NCBI GenBank assembly: GCA_039028975.1
Contig: JBCCHB010000076.1
Span: 1-64,000 of the forward strand
Length of the DNA: 64,000 nucleotides
From: JAHBNG01 sp039028975
GTDB taxonomy: Bacteria; Chloroflexota; Anaerolineae; Caldilineales; Caldilineaceae
Direction: 5' to 3'
Part shown: one piece after another, positions 9,264 to 17,411 of the stretch
Layout of the letters: each line of letters starts with the position of its first letter
Position numbering within the stretch: the stretch's first letter is position 1
The notes under the pieces: model-generated
The model's database searches: none
The model's input: the letters and a program-made list of their open reading frames with translations, nothing else
What the model was told of the DNA's origin: nothing
Made by a program: the position numbers and the translations under genes

Positions 9264-10124
9264 TTAGCCCTTCACTCCACTCAACGAAATGCCCCGAATA
9301 ATATAACGCTGCATCAAGATAAACACAATCAATGTTGGCAAGAACCCAAGCACGGCCCCCGCCATATCTAGACCGGCGTCGCCGCCAGCACGGGCCACTG
9401 TCCCCAATCCAACGGTTAATGTGCGCATGTCCGACTTGGAGGTCACAATCATGGGGTAGAAGAATGAGTTCCAGTTGCCCATAAAGCGCAGCACGGCCAA
9501 CGTGGCCATGGTCGGGCCGACCTGGGGCATAAGCACATTCCACCAGATCTGCCAGAGGTTGGCCCCGTCGATAGTGGCGGCGTCGTCGTAATCGCGGGGG
9601 ATGCTCAGAAAGGCTTGGCGCATGAGGAAGGTGCCAAAGATGGAGGCAAACCAGGGGCCAATAAGCGCCGTGTACGTATTGACCAAACCCAAGCGTGATA
9701 GAACCACAAACTGAGGGACAATTAACGCCGTATCTGGCATCATCAGAATGCCCAAGAAGAGGGTAAAGATCACGTTCTTGCCCCAGAAGTCGCCTCTGGC
9801 AAAGGCATATCCAGCCATGGTTGAGGTGATGACACCACCCAAGGTTGAAACCAAAGCAACATAGACGCTATTGAAGAGCCAGCGCAAGGCATCCGTTCGG
9901 CTAAAGAGGGTTTGGAAATTTTCGAAAGTAAAGGGTTCGGGAATCAAGCTAATGGGAAAGGTAATAAAGCGCAGATTCTCAGTAAAGGAGACCGATATCA
10001 TGATCAAAAACGGGCCGACCGTGGTAATCGCGACAATGATCATCAGGATATAGATGATCGTCTCACGGATTGGATGTGATCGCTCGATCGAACTGCTCTC
10101 CTGTAATTTTGTCATAGATATCAC
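9264..10124 (-). CDS. Carbohydrate ABC importer permease (MalG-like)
   Basis: Protein of up to 286 residues (ATG at 10115 is an equally possible start) with six predicted membrane segments. The EAA-loop DDAATIDGANLWQIWW at about 180-195 contacts the ATPase, and the C-terminus ISLSGVKG is typical of the MalG side of CUT1 importers. It pairs with the permease at 10737 and the binding protein at 11759. No ATPase gene is present in the operon, so a shared MsiK/UgpC-type ATPase elsewhere in the genome is likely, as is known for many CUT1 systems. Confidence 0.9.
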   Translation of the reverse strand: MISMTKLQESSSIERSHPIRETIIYILMIIVAITTVGPFLIMISVSFTENLRFITFPISLIPEPFTFENFQTLFSRTDALRWLFNSVYVALVSTLGGVITSTMAGYAFARGDFWGKNVIFTLFLGILMMPDTALIVPQFVVLSRLGLVNTYTALIGPWFASIFGTFLMRQAFLSIPRDYDDAATIDGANLWQIWWNVLMPQVGPTMATLAVLRFMGNWNSFFYPMIVTSKSDMRTLTVGLGTVARAGGDAGLDMAGAVLGFLPTLIVFILMQRYIIRGISLSGVKG

Positions 10125-10149
10125 TTCGTCTTGCTTTTCACGGCAGTAA

Positions 10150-10644
10150 TTATGGTTCGAAGATTGCAGATAAAGACATCTCTATTTCAGCTACGGGATC
10201 AACAATAGTTTCTTCACTAAAAGTCTTATGCTTGGTTGGTGCATGATAAACATTAACAGTTTGAGTTAAAGGATCTACAAGCCAGCATGATTTGATCCCC
10301 AATGCGAAGTAAGCGTCAAACTTTTCTAAAATGCTTCCGATACCTTGCCTTGGGGACAAAACTTCAACAGCCAAAACGGGCATTTCGGTCATTCTCAAAA
10401 TATCTCGAGGAAGGCTAAGGGAACGTTTGGAATAAATACATATGTCAGGAATGGCTTCATCTTTGACGTTATATTTTTCAGAATCTAAGCTGCTTACGTC
10501 GAGGCTTAGTTCATTGTAAACTGAATACTTGCCATCTAATTTGAAGAGGTAAGCAAGGTTAGCCTGCACCATAGAATGGTTATGAGACCCCATATCGTCG
10601 AATTCCTCAATCTCGTGCTCTGGGATAATCATTATTTTGCCCAT
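10150..10644 (-). CDS. Uma2 family (DUF820) nuclease-fold protein
   Basis: Protein of 164 residues. The PD-(D/E)xK-like core of the Uma2 family is visible: IPDICIY (Asp), AVEVLSP (Glu) and, further on, EKFDAYFALGIKSCWLVDP. Uma2 proteins are very numerous in Chloroflexota and Cyanobacteria; their biological role is unsettled. A site GGAGATAA precedes the ATG. It is unusual in lying between the two permease genes of one importer, with 25 bases to the downstream permease and 92 bases to the upstream one, so it looks inserted into a pre-existing operon. Confidence 0.85.
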   Translation of the reverse strand: MGKIMIIPEHEIEEFDDMGSHNHSMVQANLAYLFKLDGKYSVYNELSLDVSSLDSEKYNVKDEAIPDICIYSKRSLSLPRDILRMTEMPVLAVEVLSPRQGIGSILEKFDAYFALGIKSCWLVDPLTQTVNVYHAPTKHKTFSEETIVDPVAEIEMSLSAIFEP

Positions 10645-10736
10645 ATTATCTCCTTTTGTTTACAGAGAAGCGATTCAATCATATAGACAAGATTAGCACG
10701 AACCTGGTCAAAGTTACAATCTGCGATTTTCTGTTG

Positions 10737-11657
10737 CTAACTATACACGTCCTCACCAAAGCGCAGATAGCGAGACTGAATCAATGTAATGATCAAAATA
10801 ATCACAAAAAAGAGGATAGACAGCGCGGATGCATACCCAAAGCGCCCAAAGTTAAAGGCTTCATTATAGATCTGATAGACTACAGTCGTCGTCGCATTCA
10901 CCGGCCCACCGCCAGTCAAAATAAAGATCGAGCCGAATACCTGCAGCGCACCAATGGTGGCAATCACAATGATAAAGGCTGCTGTCGGTCTCAAAAGCGG
11001 AATGGTGACGTATCGATGCAGACGCCAGCCATTGGCCCCATCTACCTTGGCTGCATCATAAAGCTCATTCGGGATCCCTTGCAGTCCAGCCAACCAGATG
11101 ACCATGAAATAGCCAAACGCCTCCCACAAACTGATACCCACAATGCTGGGCATGGCTTGGTTGACATCAATAAGCCAACGCTGAGGTTCGATACCTACCA
11201 ACCCAATCAGATAGTTAAGTGGTCCATCCGGCCGCGGGGACAAGAAGCGCCGAAAAATAAGCGCCAGGACCGCTACTGACGTAATGTTCGGTAAGAAGTA
11301 AAGGGAACGAAAGGCCATCATCCCCCGCAGCGGTCGGTTCACTAAAATTGCCACAATCAGCGAGAGCGAGACTAGCAGCGGGATATACATGAGCGTAAAG
11401 TAGAAGGTGTTAATCATGGCCTTGTGAAGCTTGGGATCAAAGACCATGTTCACAAAGTGGGATACGCCCACAAACTCGCGCGTCGAAAGCAGGTCCGTCT
11501 TCATCACGCTGACGCTAAACATGGAAATCCACGGCACCAGGTTAAAGACCAGGAAGATCACGATGTTGACAATGATAAAGGGATACCAAGGCAGTGAGCG
11601 CCTTAGTTTTTTACGGAACTCAGATGTCTGTGGATGGGTGGAGCCTGCAACGGCCAT
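10737..11657 (-). CDS. Carbohydrate ABC importer permease (MalF-like)
   Basis: Protein of 306 residues from the ATG at 11657; the frame extends upstream to 11714, but that part is translated hairpin sequence (11678-11750). Six membrane segments are expected, and the EAA loop reads YDAAKVDGANGWRLHRY. It is the MalF/UgpA-like partner of the 9264 permease. The gap to the binding-protein gene is filled by a strong hairpin, which may lower permease expression relative to the binding protein. Confidence 0.9.
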   Translation of the reverse strand: MAVAGSTHPQTSEFRKKLRRSLPWYPFIIVNIVIFLVFNLVPWISMFSVSVMKTDLLSTREFVGVSHFVNMVFDPKLHKAMINTFYFTLMYIPLLVSLSLIVAILVNRPLRGMMAFRSLYFLPNITSVAVLALIFRRFLSPRPDGPLNYLIGLVGIEPQRWLIDVNQAMPSIVGISLWEAFGYFMVIWLAGLQGIPNELYDAAKVDGANGWRLHRYVTIPLLRPTAAFIIVIATIGALQVFGSIFILTGGGPVNATTTVVYQIYNEAFNFGRFGYASALSILFFVIILIITLIQSRYLRFGEDVYS

Positions 11658-11677
11658 TGTGGATCTCCCCGAGCGAG

Positions 11678-11750
11678 GGGTGAGGGGGTGACTGGGTGAA
11701 GGGATGATTCCCAATAACGGAGCACCCCTTCACCCAGTCACCCTTCACCC
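11678..11750 (-). terminator. Long intercistronic hairpin after binding-protein gene
   Basis: The left arm (GGGTGAGGGGGTGACTGGGT, 11678-11697, continuing GAAGGG) pairs with the right arm ending CACCCTTCACCC at 11750. About 26 base pairs form with two or three mismatches and a loop of about 20 bases. It occupies the gap between the stop of the binding-protein gene (11759) and the permease start (11657). No T-run follows, so an attenuator or mRNA-stabilising hairpin is likelier than a full terminator. Confidence 0.6.
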
Positions 11751-11758
11751 TATCATCT

Positions 11759-13078
11759 TTAACCGTACTTCTCCGCCAGCAGTGCATCAATCTCGGTCTT
11801 GATATTGCCGAGTGCTTCTTCTACAGTCGCCTGACCGAGAACTGCGGCCTGGAAGTGAGGTCCAGCAACGACTTTACTCTCCTGCCAGAGGGTGTTTGTG
11901 TCCACACCGGCGAAGAGTTTTGCGCCATGACGTTGAACGTGCTCAAGCGTGCATGGATCGGGCGTCCAGCTATCTTTGGATTTGTTGCCAACCGGCGTAG
12001 AACCGGCCAGGTTTGCATACGCGCCAATCTGCTCTGGTCGGGTCATAAACTTCAGCCAGGTAACGGCGGCATCAACAGCATCGGTCTGCTTGGTAATCGC
12101 CCAGCCTTGTCCCGAAACGAGGCCCGAAACGCCATCGCCAGAGCCATCCATGCTTCGGGGGTGGCCGATGATGTATTGGAGGTCAGGATTGGCCTCAATA
12201 TCCATTGAGCAAGCCGCATCTTCTTTACGCGCTGTCACCTGTTCTAACGAGAGCCAGTAGTCGGGCAAGCCCCCTTGCTCGTCTACACTACCAATGGCAT
12301 ATTCAATCGGCACCCAGTTGTTCTCATAAGAGGTAACATATCGGGTTAGGGCATCGATACAGGGCTGTTCGGTAAAGTTAGAGTGGCTGCGGTCGTCGGC
12401 ATAGACCTGTCCGCCAGCTTCACGAACCGTCACCAGGAATTCGCCCCAGCTAAAGGTACTAAGGCTTTGCAGATACCAACCGTTGGCCGCTGCTTGTTCG
12501 GCCAAGCCATAGAGCTGATCCCAGGTGCTGAATTCGGCGGTGGCTGGATCATGGCCTAATTCAGCTAGCAGTGTGCCGCTATAAGCTGGCCCATTCACTT
12601 CAGCCTCGATCAGGGGCATGTAGAGAACACCATCCAAACTGGCAGCGTCGATTTCGGCTGCGGTGTAGTCAGCCAAATCGTCAGCAGTCAGGAAATCGTC
12701 CAGCCCGAGGATGACATCCTTTTCGATATAGGCAGGTGTTGTGTCGGTGGTGGCGTCCCAGATATCGGGGGCAGTGTTGGCGGCGGCGGCTGCATAAAGC
12801 TTCTCGCGGCGTCCACCCCAAGGCTGTACTTCAATCTCCGCCGTAACGTCCGGATGGGCTTCGGCAAATTTTTCCATCAACGGAGCAAAGACAATCTCCA
12901 AATCATTCTCTGTGCGGGGATAGGACCAAATCTCTACCGTGGAAGAAGCACCACTGGCTCCTTCGCCACCGTCTTCTGCTGGTGCGGTTGGTACAACACA
13001 AGCTGCCAGTAGTGATGTAGCTGTCACGCCTGCGGTTAAGTGCAAAAATTGACGTCGACTAAGTGCTGAATGTTCCAT
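11759..13078 (-). CDS. Sugar ABC importer substrate-binding lipoprotein
   Basis: Protein of 439 residues of the CUT1 (MalE-like) binding-protein family. The N-terminus SRRQFLHLTAGV is a twin-arginine signal ending in the lipobox LAAC, so the mature protein is probably a Tat-exported lipoprotein. The following Ser/Gly/Glu-rich stretch is a typical linker. The start has a GGAGGA ribosome site 3-8 bases upstream. It leads the operon 13078-4289; the 223-base region before it (13079-13301) should hold the promoter, but I see no clear consensus boxes. Confidence 0.9.
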   Translation of the reverse strand: MEHSALSRRQFLHLTAGVTATSLLAACVVPTAPAEDGGEGASGASSTVEIWSYPRTENDLEIVFAPLMEKFAEAHPDVTAEIEVQPWGGRREKLYAAAAANTAPDIWDATTDTTPAYIEKDVILGLDDFLTADDLADYTAAEIDAASLDGVLYMPLIEAEVNGPAYSGTLLAELGHDPATAEFSTWDQLYGLAEQAAANGWYLQSLSTFSWGEFLVTVREAGGQVYADDRSHSNFTEQPCIDALTRYVTSYENNWVPIEYAIGSVDEQGGLPDYWLSLEQVTARKEDAACSMDIEANPDLQYIIGHPRSMDGSGDGVSGLVSGQGWAITKQTDAVDAAVTWLKFMTRPEQIGAYANLAGSTPVGNKSKDSWTPDPCTLEHVQRHGAKLFAGVDTNTLWQESKVVAGPHFQAAVLGQATVEEALGNIKTEIDALLAEKYG

Positions 13079-13301
13079 GGTTTCCTCCTGAATTAAGTCT
13101 GTTGAGTTGGTTCGAATAGAAGTACAGATAGAATCGCACCATATTTTGATTCAAGAATCTCGGTACAGAGATCCTGGGCACATCGATAAATGAAGTTCAA
13201 AATTCTGTGGGAAATAATTGTAGGGAGAGAGCCTTCAATATGAAAGTAAGTATATCATTATTATGATCAATCGAGAAACGCTATTCATGTGTCGCTTCGA
13301 T

Positions 13302-14183
13302 TTATCCTTTCAATCCGGTTGTCGAGATCCCCTGGATGAAATATTTCTGGGCAATAAAGAAAACGACCAGACAAGGCAGAATCATCAGAAAAGACATGGC
13401 CATAATAGCGTTCCAGTCCACGTCAAACTGATCGCGGAACATGGCCAAGCCCAACGCCATGGTAAACATCTTTGACTTGTTCAGGAAGATAAGCGGCTCC
13501 AAAAACGAATTCCACTCTCGCATAAAGGTAAAGATGGCAACGGTGGCCAAAGCCGGACGGGACAAGGGTAGCAAAATGCGCCACAAAATGCCCAAAGAAG
13601 AACAGCCATCAATTTTGGCTGCATCATCTAGATCTCGTGGCAGCGTCATAATATATTGGCGCATAAGAAAGATGAAGAATGCGTTTCCGGCAAAGGCGGG
13701 TACCCATAGTGGCAAATGGGTATTGATCCAACCCCAAGATTTGAAGATCAGAAATTGAGGGATCATCAGAACTTGAAAGGGCAGCATCATGGTAGCCAAT
13801 GTTAGCACAAAAAAGAACTCGCGCCCTGGCCAGCGTAAGCGGGCAAATGAATAGGCCACCAGCGCACAGCTCAGCAGTCGGCCGATAATGGAAAGAAAGG
13901 TAATCTTGACTGTGTTCAGGAAGTAGATGTTAAAGCTGGCCCGAGTCCACGTATCATAGAAGATGGACCATTTGGGTGGATTGGGTATCCAAATCGGTGG
14001 CACTTTAAACATCTGCTCTGTAGGCTTGAGGGCAGTGGTAAACATCCAAATCAAGGGGAAGAAGAAGAGCAAGCTGATGGCAACCAACAGCACATAAAGT
14101 ATAAATGTTTTCAGCAGATCGCGTACAGGAATTCCACCGACTCGTGTGGTTGCAAGTGCCGTAAAAATCATGTTAATAATCAA
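13302..14183 (-). CDS. Carbohydrate ABC importer permease (MalG-like)
   Basis: Protein of up to 293 residues (the ATG at 14171 is an alternative start) with six membrane segments. The EAA loop is DDAAKIDGCSSLGILWR and the C-terminus GISTTGLKG is the standard MalG-type end. It is the third gene of the importer 16704-13302, 73 bases after its partner permease. That gap contains short repeated words (CGTCAATCGTCAAT) but no strong hairpin. No ATPase gene accompanies it. Confidence 0.9.
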   Translation of the reverse strand: MIINMIFTALATTRVGGIPVRDLLKTFILYVLLVAISLLFFFPLIWMFTTALKPTEQMFKVPPIWIPNPPKWSIFYDTWTRASFNIYFLNTVKITFLSIIGRLLSCALVAYSFARLRWPGREFFFVLTLATMMLPFQVLMIPQFLIFKSWGWINTHLPLWVPAFAGNAFFIFLMRQYIMTLPRDLDDAAKIDGCSSLGILWRILLPLSRPALATVAIFTFMREWNSFLEPLIFLNKSKMFTMALGLAMFRDQFDVDWNAIMAMSFLMILPCLVVFFIAQKYFIQGISTTGLKG

Positions 14184-14256
14184 TTATTGAATTGTGGAAC
14201 TGTTGAATAGTTAATGTTTCAACCTGTCCATCACTAATCGTCAATCGTCAATCAAC

Positions 14257-15231
14257 TCACCCACCAGCGTAATAGACCCATCGCCTAGAGATGCGTAGCT
14301 GCACGATGGTGAAGATCATAATAACGACAAACAAAAACCAAGCCAAGGCCGCGCCATACCCCATTCGTCCCCACCAGAATGAGACATTATAGAGGTAGAG
14401 TGCATAAAACATAGTGGCGTTGTTGGGGCTGCCGCTTCCGCTGGTGGCAACAAATGCCACCGTAAAGACCTGAAAGGCACCGATAATCCCAGTCACTGTA
14501 TTAAAGAGAATCACCGGCGAGAGCATGGGCAAGGTAATGTGGCGGAATTGGCGTAGAGCCGTAGCGCCATCGATCTTGGCCGCTTCATAGAGTTCAACTG
14601 GAATATTTTGCAAGCCAGCCAAAAAGATGACCATGGCTGCACCGCCTGCGCCCGTTAACGTCATGACAATTAGGGCCGGTTTAGCCCAGGTTTCGCTCTG
14701 CAACCAGAGTGGGGCGGGCAACCCAACCGAGCGAATGAAGTGGTTAACTAGGCCGATGCTGGGATCCAAAATCCACATCCAAAGCAGGGCCACGGCGACA
14801 CCAGCCACGATGGAAGGCACAAAGACCATGGTCCGGAAGAGGGGAATGCCAACTAGCTTCTGATTCATCAAGATGGCTAGAGCCAAGGATGTGATCAGGC
14901 CGAGGGGAACGCCTACCAGAACGAAGTAGGTCGTATTATAGAGTGACTTCCAGAAGATCCGATCATCAACAAACATCTCTACGTAATTGTCTATGCCGAT
15001 CCAAGCTAAATCGTAGCCGATCTTGAAATTGGTTAAACTTAAGACAAACGAATAGATAAAGGGGCCGGCAAAGAAGAGTATCAAGCCAATAATCCAGGGC
15101 GCGGCAAAGAGCCACCCTTCGACCGCCTCGCGACGCCTCGCCGCCGAACGGTAGACCCCGAGCCAGCGAGTGAACAATCCTGCTTTTCTCTTTTGAGAAT
15201 TTTGGGAAATGAGCTGTTCGGCTGTAGCCAT
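14257..15231 (-). CDS. Carbohydrate ABC importer permease (MalF-like)
   Basis: Protein of 324 residues. A positively charged N-terminal tail (about 40 residues) precedes six membrane segments, and the EAA loop reads YEAAKIDGATALRQFRH. It partners the 13302 permease. It lies 87 bases after the binding-protein gene, and the gap holds an inverted repeat (15249-15307). It belongs to the MalF/UgpA branch; the substrate is unknown. Confidence 0.9.
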   Translation of the reverse strand: MATAEQLISQNSQKRKAGLFTRWLGVYRSAARRREAVEGWLFAAPWIIGLILFFAGPFIYSFVLSLTNFKIGYDLAWIGIDNYVEMFVDDRIFWKSLYNTTYFVLVGVPLGLITSLALAILMNQKLVGIPLFRTMVFVPSIVAGVAVALLWMWILDPSIGLVNHFIRSVGLPAPLWLQSETWAKPALIVMTLTGAGGAAMVIFLAGLQNIPVELYEAAKIDGATALRQFRHITLPMLSPVILFNTVTGIIGAFQVFTVAFVATSGSGSPNNATMFYALYLYNVSFWWGRMGYGAALAWFLFVVIMIFTIVQLRISRRWVYYAGG

Positions 15232-15248
15232 GTTGGTGGATGGTTAAT

Positions 15249-15307
15249 GGTTGCTGGTGCTTGGCGGATAGTCATTTTGGCCTACCACCAACTGCCCACC
15301 AGCAACC
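15249..15307 (-). terminator. Intercistronic hairpin after binding-protein gene
   Basis: GGTTGCTGGTG (15249-15259) pairs perfectly with CACCAGCAACC (15297-15307), and further GGTGG/CCACC pairs are possible inside and outside the arms. It lies between the stop of the binding-protein gene (15319) and the start of the permease gene (15231). Its sequence is unrelated to the hairpin at 11678, but its position is the same. Confidence 0.55.
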
Positions 15308-15318
15308 AGCAATGAGTT

Positions 15319-16704
15319 TTACGCTTCTGGAATCTTATACGAGGGTGCGTTGTTCAACCCTTCTTGCCAAACGTCTGCACATTGTTGGAGGGCCTCAGCG
15401 ACGCCGATCTTGCCAAGAGCGGCTTCTTCAAAGAAATTCCCACCGCCTTGGCGCAATTCAAAGTAGCCAGGTGGATTGATGACATCATAGCCGTGGGGTG
15501 CCGCCATCTCTAGATATTTACCCACGAATTCTGATTCTTTCACGAAGCTGGATTCTATAACAGACTTGCGGACTGGAATATAGCCTCCCCACTGGCTGTA
15601 GAAGACATTGTGGGTTGGGTTGCTAAAGAGATGGCAGAATTCAGTGGCCGCGGCGGGATCAACGGATGTGGGCGAAACCGAAAGGAAATTACGCCAAGAA
15701 ATGGAATTCTTGCGCCCTGTCCCATCTTTGGCTTCTAGTGGGAAGGCAAAGCCTAGATCTTCAAAGAAATCTGGATTATACTTTAGAACATCTCTGGGAC
15801 CATTGCCGTGGGCGCGCATATGCATGGCAATATTGCGGTTGGCAAAGTGGGGAATAGGGGCCTCTTCGGGCAAGCGGGCAACCCCTTCCGGATATAGAGT
15901 TTGGAAGAGATCCACAATCCAACCCAATGCCGCTTCCCCTTCGGGCGTATTAAACCGTACCTCAGTATAGCTTTCATCGGCCATTTCCCCGCCCAAGCGC
16001 TGTAGCTGTACCTCAAAGGCTTGGAAGAAACCTTTCCAATTGGTTGGCGCCCAACCACCTAGTTGAATGATGCGTCCATCTTCCACATTCTGTATTTGGG
16101 ATGCTATCTCAAGGTATTCGACATCATTTGTTGGTGGGCTTTCCGGATCGAGACCAGCATCTTCCAGCGCGCTCTTCCAATAGAGGGTCAGAGAAGGCTG
16201 GCTCATAATTGGTACACCCCACGTATAGCCAGCAATTTGGGTACCCCGAATGTTGGCCTCGAAATAGTCATCCAGATCATCCCAGGCCTCTATGTAATCG
16301 TCTAGGGGAATCCCTTCGCCGCTGGTGGCCACGCGCCCAGCGGCTTGAGTACCTGCTTCGTGGATATCTGGTAGGGCGTCGCCAGCAATAGAAGTGGTTA
16401 GCTTTTGTCGATAACCGTCGTAGGGGACGTGCTCAGGAAGCAACGTCACGCTGCCACTATGCGCATCCTGAAATTCTGTGTTGACTTCATCATTGATGTA
16501 GTCGATCAGCTCCGGATTCATGCTGAACATCCAAAGCGTCAGCTCAGTCGTTTCACCTGCGGGTGCAACAGCCGCGCCCGTATCTGGACCAGTGCCTGGC
16601 ATGATGCATCCAGCCAATAGCGCTCCGCTGGCCACCACAGCAGACGTACGCAAGAAGTCCCGACGGCTTAGCTTGGCAAAAGAGCGGGTCGTTTGCTCGT
16701 TCAT
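15319..16704 (-). CDS. Sugar ABC importer substrate-binding lipoprotein
   Basis: Protein of 461 residues, extracellular solute-binding family 1. The signal SRRDFLRTSAVVASGALLAGC combines a twin-arginine motif with a lipobox cysteine. It is the first gene of a three-gene CUT1 importer with permeases at 14257 and 13302. An AGGAGGAAT ribosome site precedes the ATG. The long upstream gap (16705-17411) includes a family-A repeat remnant. The substrate cannot be deduced; polyols, disaccharides and glycerol phosphate are all transported by relatives. Confidence 0.9.
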   Translation of the reverse strand: MNEQTTRSFAKLSRRDFLRTSAVVASGALLAGCIMPGTGPDTGAAVAPAGETTELTLWMFSMNPELIDYINDEVNTEFQDAHSGSVTLLPEHVPYDGYRQKLTTSIAGDALPDIHEAGTQAAGRVATSGEGIPLDDYIEAWDDLDDYFEANIRGTQIAGYTWGVPIMSQPSLTLYWKSALEDAGLDPESPPTNDVEYLEIASQIQNVEDGRIIQLGGWAPTNWKGFFQAFEVQLQRLGGEMADESYTEVRFNTPEGEAALGWIVDLFQTLYPEGVARLPEEAPIPHFANRNIAMHMRAHGNGPRDVLKYNPDFFEDLGFAFPLEAKDGTGRKNSISWRNFLSVSPTSVDPAAATEFCHLFSNPTHNVFYSQWGGYIPVRKSVIESSFVKESEFVGKYLEMAAPHGYDVINPPGYFELRQGGGNFFEEAALGKIGVAEALQQCADVWQEGLNNAPSYKIPEA

Positions 16705-16765
16705 TCTAGATTCCTCCTAAGGATAGAACAACGGTTTGGTTACGATGGTACAGCAAAACAGCAAA

Positions 16766-16797
16766 CTAAACGACAGTTTTCAAACGGGGCTGAGTGG
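16766..16797 (-). repeat. Family A repeat, copy 2 (collapsed)
   Basis: The core AACGACAGTTTTCAAACGG followed by GGCTGAGTGG matches the two ends of the family-A repeat joined directly, with the internal stem-loop missing. It is similar to the collapsed copy at 48941. It lies about 60 bases upstream of the binding-protein gene that starts at 16704. Confidence 0.5.
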
Positions 16798-17059
16798 ATT
16801 CGTGATTTCAAGAGCACTCTTTCTGAGTTACTCATTTTGATCACACCCTTTCAATTTAGTAGAAGGTTAGATTTATGGCCTCGTTAAGTATAAGTAGGGA
16901 ATTCACTGTGGGAGCAGTGGATGACGATCAGTATAACACTTATTTTGACATACGTAAAACGGCATTTTTTTGTCGGGAGCATCGTACTTTCGGGGGGCAA
17001 GTGATGGAAGTGGTCTCAACGAGAGGGGGTCCCATCCACCCATCTTTCCCACTCACCTA

Positions 17060-17275
17060 GTGTATGTAGTCTCTAATGGCATGCTTATCAGCGTCATCGA
17101 TGGAAAGACGATTGTTCATCGAGATGGGACGAGTGAGCTCGAGGAGGTTCTACCCAATGATCAGGGCGATCTGCCCATGAATCGCGCCGATAAAGGCGCG
17201 ATTCGCAGCGGCGACCCGTCCGGGATTCTTTGCGATTATGCAGACGCCATGCGCACATTTGCGGTAACCATCTAA
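17060..17275 (+). pseudogene. Possible remnant of a Gfo/Idh/MocA oxidoreductase
   Basis: The plus-strand frame here ends in PSGILCDYADAMRTFAVTI, which resembles the C-terminal region of Gfo/Idh/MocA-type oxidoreductases, where ILCDY-x-x-A-x-x-T-x-AVT is common. There is no start, no Rossmann domain and no room for one, so at most this is the tail of a deleted gene. The likeness is from memory of the family and needs a search. A perfect hairpin inside it (17179-17204) may be a later insertion. Confidence 0.3.
17179..17204. repeat. Perfect 10-bp GC-rich inverted repeat
   Basis: GAATCGCGCC (17179-17188) and GGCGCGATTC (17195-17204) are separated by GATAAA. The stem is perfect. It has no T-run and no adjacent gene end, so its role is unknown; a protein-binding operator or the core of a small repeat are possible. 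Confidence 0.5.
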
Positions 17276-17303
17276 TCTATCTGAATCTGTGTTCTTTTTC
17301 AAG

Positions 17304-17407
17304 GTAGTCCGCAATGGGAACAGCATCGACAGAGCCGACTTTGGACTAAACAGTCAATCCCCGTCCTCACGGCGACAAGCTGACTGCGGACTACCGACTA
17401 CCGATTA
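17304..17407 (+). repeat. Family C repeat, copy 1
   Basis: This begins GTAGTCCGCA and ends near TGCGGACTAC (17385-17394), so the ends are inverted. Inside, AGAGCCGACTTTGGACTAA (17331-17349) is repeated in reverse complement at 50754-50772, next to another GTAGTCCGCAG. The inner words CCCCGTCCTCACGGCGAC and ACAAGCT also resemble part of the family-B copy at 26831. The two copies define a small dispersed element. This one lies just downstream of the sigma-factor gene (stop at 17412). Confidence 0.55.
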
Positions 17408-17411
17408 TTCT

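Larger units (their letters stand above)
16705..17411. other. Gene-poor region with repeat remnants
   Basis: This 700-base stretch between the importer and the sigma-factor gene has only short open frames. It contains a collapsed family-A repeat (16766-16797), a possible oxidoreductase remnant (17060-17275) with a perfect GC-rich hairpin (17179-17204) and a family-C repeat (17304-17407). It reads as an accumulation site for decayed and mobile sequence. Confidence 0.5.

Noticed and set aside
10656..11279. 207-codon plus-strand open frame opposite the MalF-like permease gene
   Set aside because: It is antisense to a well-supported permease, its product has no recognisable family or sensible composition, and it lacks a ribosome site.
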